A program made the position numbers and the translations under genes. The notes under the pieces were generated by a model. The model saw nothing but the letters and a program-made list of their open reading frames with translations, had not been told where the DNA came from and did not search any database. Source: Tridacna crocea (lineage: Eukaryota > Mollusca > Bivalvia > Cardiida > Cardiidae). Taken from it: 64,000 nt of DNA. Of the stretch, positions 57,615-64,000 are shown in pieces (position 1 is the stretch's first letter; the number at the start of each line of letters is the position of its first letter). The stretch covers positions 40,768,728 to 40,832,727 of the forward strand of contig OX031069.1 of the NCBI GenBank assembly GCA_943736015.1, read 5' to 3'.

Positions 57615-57990
57615 CCTTAGACATCTCACCAAACAAATGTAATTTCTAACTAATCCAAATTCAAGGCATTTTCAGGCGATAAATCAAATACGACCCATCA
57701 AGCTAAATTGGATCTTCTGGGAACCGCCAAAAGGATCAACCCTAGTCAGACTGCGTGAATCGCGCAGGCTGACCAGGATTGACTCTTTTTGCTTTAATGA
57801 CGTTTTCTGTATGAAGAGTGGTCATTGTACCTTGTTATACAACCATTTTTGAATTATCAACTTAAACTGACCTGCACTATCGTTGATCTGTTTTCATCTA
57901 AATATGTACGGAATTCCCAGATGGTCCCATTTTGCGTGATGGGTCATATATGTGTAATTGAAACGGCAAAGATTATTCTTATTATACTTG
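57615..57990. other. Intergenic, one gcaggctgacc remnant
   Basis: A remnant of the palindrome family lies at 57740-57790 (gactgcgtgaatcgcgcagg). Nothing else recognised. Confidence 0.4.
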
Positions 57991-58060
57991 GAATGACGGA
58001 AAACTGTGGGAAAATGAGATTTTTTTCTCATTTTACCGCAATGTTTTCGAAAATTATTTT
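57991..58060 (+). mobile_element. TTAA MITE hairpin core, degraded
   Basis: gtgggaaaatgag against ctcattttaccgc around a T run, followed by an aatgttttcgaaaat end of the core. The outer arms are not recognisable. Confidence 0.45.
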
Positions 58061-58305
58061 TCCAGCATTGTTGTCCCCTTTTCCAACATTGTTGATGCTA
58101 GGACCAAATAATTCTTTACTTGTACAAGCCTGATGATAGATGCTTTTTGAAAACATTCAGGGTGAATTATTAAAATAATGCAAACTAGTATTTTTTCCTC
58201 TTTCAACGTTTCATTAAAAAAGTCCATCGATTTTACATTGTGGCATGCAAAAAGGCTTTGGAAATACATGTGGATGGATCTAAAATTATATCATTGTTGT
58301 TGGAC

Positions 58306-58402
58306 AGAAAGAGAGAGAGGGAGTGAGAGATAGATAGATAGAAAGAGAGGGACAGACAGACAGACAGCGGAGGAGAGAGTGGGAGAGAGAGAGATACCTT
58401 AT
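58306..58402. repeat. Purine-rich simple repeat (GA, GATA, GACA)
   Basis: Runs of gaga, gatagatagata and gacagacagacag on the plus strand over about 95 bases. Confidence 0.85.
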
Positions 58403-58648
58403 CGGGAAAAAGTATATTCCACAGACCACAATGCTGCATCTGAGTTTCACATAAAATTATGAAAATTTAATCTACCGCAGAGATAGGGATATTAAAAAGA
58501 TACACATGTATTAAACTTACAAGCACAGTTATCTAATCATCCGTGCGATAACGATGTTTGAATTAACACAATTCAAAATTACTTAAAATCTGCCGTGTTA
58601 GCCTTAACTAGCTGATGCAAAGGTATTTGACTTTCAGTCCTGTGGTTT

Positions 58649-58775
58649 AACGACCTTGACGAAGGGTGCTTTTGAAAACATTGTGGGAAAAGGAAAAAGA
58701 AATCTGGAACCAGCATTTTCTCCTATGCCGTCGATGTTTTTGCGGTACATAGAACTGTAGAAAGGAGAACACTAA
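58649..58775 (-). mobile_element. TTAA MITE relative, partial, reverse orientation
   Basis: TTTAACGACCTTGACGAAGG resembles the region just inside the right end of the family in reverse. It is followed by ttgaaaacattgtgggaaaa and a decayed hairpin. Confidence 0.5.
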
Positions 58776-59397
58776 GTTTGATTAGAAACCTCACTTTTAT
58801 TGTATTATATGTTGTTTAGTTTTAGAGTTAAAAAGTGTTTTGGATTGTGAAATGTCACAAGCTGGTCGAAGCTTAAAAAATCCAGCATTTAGTTTTGAAG
58901 TTTCTCCTTTGTTATTTAAAAATATAACAAAATTGGCCACGAGGAATCTTTAAGTCATCATGAAACCGTGAAAGAATGGCTACTTTCGGTCTAATAAAAA
59001 AGCGAAGTTGGAGACTGGTCTCAGTACGTAGAACGATTAAATAACTACTTATTTGTGAACAAAATCGACTACAATGAAAGAAGAAGGGCTATTTTTTTTT
59101 CCTTTCGGTTTGTGGAGGTAAAGTCTACAAGCTATTTTGTCACCTACAAAACCTTGAGAAAATTCCTATAATGAGGCTAAAAAGTATAACTGGACTGGGG
59201 CAAATTCAAAATTTGCTTTTGGAGAGCTTAGCTTACCCATGCTTCTTAAAAACGTAGGTTCAATTTTTCAGACTTGAATAGTGAACATAAAACATCTGCT
59301 ATTTAAATGAAGTTTGAATTTCAAGCCTACAGATACAAAGATTATCAACAAAGTAAACATATATACATAGTATGCATGTAAATGAATAACAGCTCAT
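58776..59397. other. Intergenic, nothing recognised
   Basis: A+T-rich sequence without supported features. Confidence 0.4.
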
Positions 59398-59790
59398 GTA
59401 CCACAAGGAAAATTTGCAAGATGATAAATTTAAGTTGAGAAACTTAAAGGGCCACGAAACCAGATTTCGAAATGCAAAAATTTTAGAAAATGCTCCAATT
59501 CGGCAGTTAACTTGATTTTGTTGGGATGGACGAAGTTATCTGAGTATAATATAAAAGACTGAGGTTAAAAATCAAGAAAAACAAACCCTTTTTCGTGGGA
59601 ATTTCCTTACTTTTTTCAAAAGCGTGAACTACGCTTTTGATTCCAAATTAGAAACACGCACCTGAATATTCGCACATGCATAAACGAATAACAACAACCA
59701 GGACGCCATCTTTACCAACACGGAAATGCGATCGAGGAAAAGCGAAAGTGCAAAAAAACGTACGTTGATTGAAAGACAGGAGATATCGGT
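59398..59790. other. Possible dispersed repeat beginning gggccacgaaaccag
   Basis: This segment, up to the LINE tail, begins with gggccacgaaaccagatttc, a phrase I associate with interspersed repeats in molluscs, and contains a short palindrome (aaaagcg..cgctttt near 59620). There is no second copy in the window to prove repetition. Confidence 0.3.
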
Positions 59791-60038
59791 TGAATGAATG
59801 AATGAATGAATGTTGTTTTATGGCGCATCGACAGCTTTGGTCATTTAGCGCGCATATCTATGTTAAAAGATAATAAACGTGGAGTTGTTTAAACTGAATA
59901 AAGTTTGAATGACAATAAAAGAATTGAATTAAGAAAATTTAATGCATAAAGGGCATCATCAAGTTACAGGGCAATCCCTATATACTCAAATGTTTTAAAT
60001 AATAAGAACTGAATTAAGAAGAATGCGTAAAGGGCATT

Positions 60039-60442
60039 ATCGAGTTACAGGGTAATCCCTATATACTCAAAAGTTCTAAATGATAAGATTTAAGAATGTG
60101 ATAAAAAGGTTTAAACTCAATGCTGGTTTGATAAAAAGAAGTTTTTTTAAATGAAAAAGAAATATGTGTCATTTATAATGTGCATAAAATATGATATTGA
60201 GTGGCTGGGCATTCCCTGCCTACTCAACAGTTTTAGATATCAAGTTACAGGGCAATCCCTATATACTCAAAAGTTTTAAATGATAAGATTTAAGAATGTG
60301 ATAAAAAAGTTTAAACTCAATGCTGGTTTGATAAAAAGAAGTTTTTTTTTTTTTAATGAAAAAGAAATATGTGTCATTTATAATGCGCATAAAATATGAT
60401 ATTGAGTGGCTGGGCATTCCCTGCCTACTCAACAGTTTTAGA
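60039..60442. repeat. Tandem 200-bp duplication in the LINE 3' untranslated region
   Basis: Two copies at 60039-60238 and 60239-60442, each from gagttacaggg through atatactcaaaag and gtgtcatttataatg to cctgcctactcaacag. A smaller 80-bp duplication of gcataaagggcat...atatactc lies just to the left (59942-60070). The truncated sibling at 47 kb ends before the second copy, so it cannot show whether the duplication is old. Confidence 0.85.
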
Positions 60443-60666
60443 TTAAAAGGCAAGACCGATAATATTGTTTTTCCTTGGAAATGAGGTTAAAATTGGTAAA
60501 GATTGGAGCCTCCAATGGGATCAAATACTCCCATTAAAGAGGTCCTGTCTCCAATGAGATAAGATGCCCCCAAGAGGGCTAATCCTCCCATTAAGGAGAT
60601 GTAAACTGAATATTAAAGGAATTAAAAATGTTGTAAAAAGATAGGTAAGAAATTCAATAGTAAATA

Positions 60667-63600
60667 TCACAGTTTATTGTAAATGCCAATCTCCTTTATG
60701 AAAGCGATAATAGATTCAACGCTGACAGAATCAAAAAGATTTTTCAAACTATCAACGTTGAAATATTTTAAACGAACTGGCTGAAAGTCAATGCAATCTA
60801 GTAGGATATGTTTTACAGAAAAGGTTGCATTGCATGGTATACATTCAGGGGCATCATCGCTTGTCAAGAGCCAGGAATGTGTGATGCGTGAATGGCCTAT
60901 TCGAAGTCGTGCAATTATCACTTCTTCTCGACGAACGGATCTGTAAACGGGATACCATTCACCAAGGGATGGTTTAACTGAATGCAGTTTATTGAAAATA
61001 TCAGCATCCCACTGGGATTGCCAAGAAGATTGGATATGTGATAAAACGGAGGATTTAAAATCAGTGTGTGGAACTTTAAAATCTGAAATGGGAAGGTTAA
61101 GTGCAGATTTTGCAGACCTATCGGCATTTTCATTGCCTTTGATGCCTACATGACTTGGAAGCCAGCAGAACACCAATCTGTTCTTAGAAGAAATTTGTGA
61201 GATCCTTTCAAGTAAACTGCAGATTAAAGGATTCTCAAGTCGTTGATTTGAAAGGGCCTGTAATGTTGACAAAGAGTCTGAAAAGATAATAAAACGGTTG
61301 GAATTAGAACTTTCAACTAGATTAAGGGCAAGATCTACTGCTTTAATTTCAGCAGAGAAGATAGAGGAGTTGTTTGGAAGGCGGCATTTTAAGCTCCTTT
61401 GTCCATAAACAGCTGCAGCTGCTACAGAATTGCCTTCTTTAGATCCATCTGTATAGATGGGTTTGAAGGAAAAATAATGCTCCTTTATCTCGTTGTATCT
61501 AGCATGAAATACAGTTCTATCCGTGACAGACTTTTTGTCAGATGCAAGGTCAAATCTGAATTCTGCACTGTTTAGTGTCCATGGAGGGATTTCAGAGATT
61601 TTATAGTTGGCAATAGACTCGGTGTCTATGCCAAGGTTATCTACAATGGGCTCCATGCGGATACCAAATGGAGGAATAACATTTGGTTTCCTTTCAAAAA
61701 GACGTTTATATTCAGGTTTAAAGACAACGTTATGAGTTGGATTAAAACGATTCGACTTAAGTTTTAAAATATATTGAAGTGAGAGTTTTTCTCTCCTGTA
61801 AGAAAGGGAAGGTTCATTAGCCTCAACATAGAGACTATTGACGGGAGAAGTTCTGAAAGCTCCAAGTATAAGACGCAGACCTTCATGGTGTATAGAATCG
61901 AGAATTTTCAGATAGGATTTACGGGCCGATCCGTATACAACAGATCCATAGTCTAACTTGGAGCGAACTAAAGACCGATAAAGCCGCAAGAGGACTTTAC
62001 GGTCTGCTCCCCATTCAGAATGAGCCACAACCTTAAGAAGATTAAGAGCCTTCTTGCACTTCTTTTTAAGTGCAGTGATGTGAGGAAGGAAAGAAAGCTT
62101 TCTGTCAAAGATGACTCCAAGAAATTTAAACTCAGAAACGACTTCAATTTTAGTTTTGTCCAGATAAAGTTCAGGATCTGGATGAACACCTCGTAGATTA
62201 CAGAGGTGCATGCACTTAGTTTTGGACTTTGAAAATTTGAAGCCATTTTCATCAGACCATGTTTGCAATTTGTTGAGACATTGCTGAAGTTGTCTCTCAA
62301 TAATGTTCATATTTCGAGATCTGAAGCATATGACGAAGTCATCAACATAGAGGGAACAGTCTACACCAGGACAGATAGCTTTGACTATACTGTTTATTTT
62401 CACACTGAAAAGTGTAACAGAGAGAATACATCCTTGGGGTACACCCATCTCCTGTTCACGGGCTCCCGAGACAGTATTACCAACTCGGACGCGGAAAAGA
62501 CGTTCATCCAAGAAGGCTGAAATAAAAAGAGGAAGACGGCCTCGAGGACCAAAGTCATGCAAGTCTTTCAGAATTCCGTATTTCCAAGTTGTATCGTAAG
62601 CGCTTTCAAGGTCGAAAAAGACAGATACTACATGCTGTTTATTAATAAAGGCTTCTCTGACAAAGGTTTCAAAGCGGACAAGATGATCTATGGTGCCGCG
62701 CTGGCGACGAAATCCACTCTGTACATCAACGATGAGGTTGTTCTTCTCTAAAAACCAGACAAGTCTGTCGTTGACCATACGTTCTAGGGTCTTGCAGAGA
62801 CAACTAGTAAGAGCTATTGGCCGATAGTTAGCCGGGTCACTAGCATCTTTGCCAGGTTTTGGGATAGGAATGACAAGTGCCTCCCGCCAGGATGCAGGAA
62901 AAACACCTGACTGCCAGATATCATTAAAAATATCAAGTAAAACTGAGAGGGAAGTAAAAGGTAAGTGTGTTAAAAACTGGTAGTGAACTTTATCTGGGCC
63001 AGGAGAAGAATCATGAGCTTTATTCAGAGCAGATTTTAATTCTTTAAAAGTGAAGAGTTTATTATAATGCTCTGAATTCGAAGACTTGAAATTAAGCTTT
63101 TTCTTTTCTTCTCTAGCTTTATTCCTCTGAAACTTTTCTGAATAGTTTGCAGAGGAAGACTTTTTGCAAAAGGTGTTAGCAAGAGCATCAGCAATATCCT
63201 GGGGAGATTCCAACGAAGTATTGTTAACCTCAAGGTGACTAACAGGGGTCTGGCCTTTGCCATTGATCTTTCTGATCATATCCCAGGTTTTTTTAGTAGT
63301 AGTTCTACTATTCAAATTAGAGACATATTGTCTCCAGGCCTTGCGCTTACTTTCTTTAATGGTACGACGGGCTTTTGCCCTGGAAATACGGAATAAGTTA
63401 AGATTCTCTTTGGTAGGCCTGAGATTAAATTTTCTAAGGGCCTGTTTTCTGTCTCTGACAGCCTGTTTACAATCATCACTGTACCAAGGCTTGTCAGGTC
63501 GTTTTGGGTTTGCCGAGGTCTGAGGGACGGACTTTTCAGCTGCATCAATTAATAGGGAAGTGAAAAGTTTTGCAGGATCATCGCAATTTCCAAACTTATC

Positions 63601-64000
63601 ATGTGTAATGGTCTGTTCACATAGGGTTTCAAATTTATTCCAATTGGCTTTGGAAAGCTTCCATTTCTGCGGTCGTACACTGCTGGACGGTTGTGTAGAT
63701 GAAAAGATAATGGGGAAGTGATCACTTCCACACAAATCCTCAGTCACTTTCCAAGTAAAATTGGGAAGTAAGACTGGGCTGCATAATGTTAAATCAATGG
63801 AAGAGTAAGATCCAGTTGCTGGATGCAAGTAGGTTTTGGATTTGTCATCATTCATGAAAGACAGAGAGTTGTTGGAAATGAAGTTCTCCAACTGGAGACC
63901 TCTCTGGTTGGTGTCATTGCAACCCCACATAACATTGTGACCATTAAAGTCCCCAGCAAGAATATAGGGGGATGGCAATTGTGAAATGAGATCATTCAGA
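60667..64000 (-). CDS. LINE ORF2: endonuclease, reverse transcriptase, RNase H (5' partial)
   Basis: Open from the window edge to TGA at 60669-60667, 1,110 codons without stop or frameshift. Residue numbers below count from the TTG codon at 63978; the frame remains open upstream, so the true start is outside. The C-terminal half of an APE-type endonuclease shows GDFNGHN (9-15) and the catalytic SDHFPI (85-90). Reverse transcriptase shows NYRPIALTS (384-392), FFDLESAYD (454-462), PQGCILS (514-520) and YVDD (544-547). RNase H shows YTDGS (842-846), Glu877, Asp901 and PSHVGIKGNENAD (941-953), a complete D-E-D-D set. A CCHC motif follows (Cys1046, Cys1049, His1057, Cys1062). It would nick DNA, prime on the target and copy its own RNA in the nucleus. 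All key catalytic residues visible here are intact. Confidence 0.95.
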   Translation of the reverse strand, partial: LNDLISQLPSPYILAGDFNGHNVMWGCNDTNQRGLQLENFISNNSLSFMNDDKSKTYLHPATGSYSSIDLTLCSPVLLPNFTWKVTEDLCGSDHFPIIFSSTQPSSSVRPQKWKLSKANWNKFETLCEQTITHDKFGNCDDPAKLFTSLLIDAAEKSVPQTSANPKRPDKPWYSDDCKQAVRDRKQALRKFNLRPTKENLNLFRISRAKARRTIKESKRKAWRQYVSNLNSRTTTKKTWDMIRKINGKGQTPVSHLEVNNTSLESPQDIADALANTFCKKSSSANYSEKFQRNKAREEKKKLNFKSSNSEHYNKLFTFKELKSALNKAHDSSPGPDKVHYQFLTHLPFTSLSVLLDIFNDIWQSGVFPASWREALVIPIPKPGKDASDPANYRPIALTSCLCKTLERMVNDRLVWFLEKNNLIVDVQSGFRRQRGTIDHLVRFETFVREAFINKQHVVSVFFDLESAYDTTWKYGILKDLHDFGPRGRLPLFISAFLDERLFRVRVGNTVSGAREQEMGVPQGCILSVTLFSVKINSIVKAICPGVDCSLYVDDFVICFRSRNMNIIERQLQQCLNKLQTWSDENGFKFSKSKTKCMHLCNLRGVHPDPELYLDKTKIEVVSEFKFLGVIFDRKLSFLPHITALKKKCKKALNLLKVVAHSEWGADRKVLLRLYRSLVRSKLDYGSVVYGSARKSYLKILDSIHHEGLRLILGAFRTSPVNSLYVEANEPSLSYRREKLSLQYILKLKSNRFNPTHNVVFKPEYKRLFERKPNVIPPFGIRMEPIVDNLGIDTESIANYKISEIPPWTLNSAEFRFDLASDKKSVTDRTVFHARYNEIKEHYFSFKPIYTDGSKEGNSVAAAAVYGQRSLKCRLPNNSSIFSAEIKAVDLALNLVESSNSNRFIIFSDSLSTLQALSNQRLENPLICSLLERISQISSKNRLVFCWLPSHVGIKGNENADRSAKSALNLPISDFKVPHTDFKSSVLSHIQSSWQSQWDADIFNKLHSVKPSLGEWYPVYRSVRREEVIIARLRIGHSRITHSWLLTSDDAPECIPCNATFSVKHILLDCIDFQPVRLKYFNVDSLKNLFDSVSVESIIAFIKEIGIYNKL

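Larger units (their letters stand above)
59791..64000 (-). mobile_element. LINE, I superfamily (Nimb-like), running out of the window
   Basis: Minus-strand non-LTR retrotransposon. The 3' tail is a TTCA/CATT repeat at 59791-59812. The 3' untranslated region spans 59813-60666 and ORF2 spans 60667 to the window edge. A 5'-truncated sibling lies at 47117-47504. The endonuclease, reverse transcriptase and RNase H order plus a C-terminal CCHC motif fits the I group rather than RTE or CR1. Placement in Nimb is from overall resemblance and not tested by phylogeny. The 5' end and any ORF1 are outside. Confidence 0.9.

Overview
The window is eukaryotic, non-coding-rich nuclear DNA. Its transposon load (tRNA-headed SINEs with the core found in bivalve SINEs, a LINE with apurinic endonuclease, reverse transcriptase and RNase H domains, hairpin-rich MITEs, and an element opening with the ggaccatgatggtcc motif) and its intron-rich gene structure suggest a bivalve mollusc, probably a heterodont clam or a dreissenid mussel. 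The species cannot be fixed from sequence alone. Nothing looks bacterial or plasmid-derived.

Positions 1 to about 39,745 form a macrosatellite. Three head-to-tail units of 7,548, 7,548 and 7,542 bp are almost identical. They are followed by a longer diverged unit (9,646 bp), a shorter one (6,696 bp) and a truncated sixth. The array runs off the left edge and decays towards the right. Each unit is a patchwork of old reverse-oriented SINE fragments, nested subrepeats of about 430-450 bp (four per unit in units 1-3, about eight in unit 4, five in unit 5), a pyrimidine tract of about 650 bp and non-repetitive spacer. I see no credible protein gene in it; its small open frames diverge between copies like non-coding DNA.

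From about 41.4 to 54.5 kb on the minus strand lies the one gene I can reconstruct. Six coding exons join in phase across five introns. They encode a type I membrane protein of about 309 residues: signal peptide, one mannose-6-phosphate-receptor-homology (MRH) lectin domain, Ser/Thr/Pro-rich stalk, one transmembrane helix and a short tail ending in YDNL, a tyrosine sorting motif. The domain order suggests a lectin receptor of the endosome or secretory pathway. Its introns hold much of the mobile DNA in the window: MITEs flanked by TTAA with a strong central hairpin, a 1.35-kb element flanked by TA, SINEs, a LINE tail and a 2.7-kb element containing a minisatellite.

From 54.5 to 59.8 kb is intergenic sequence with more of the same MITEs. 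From about 59.8 kb to the right edge, on the minus strand, is a LINE of the I superfamily (Nimb-like). Its ORF2 is uninterrupted and runs out of the window, so it may be a young or active copy.
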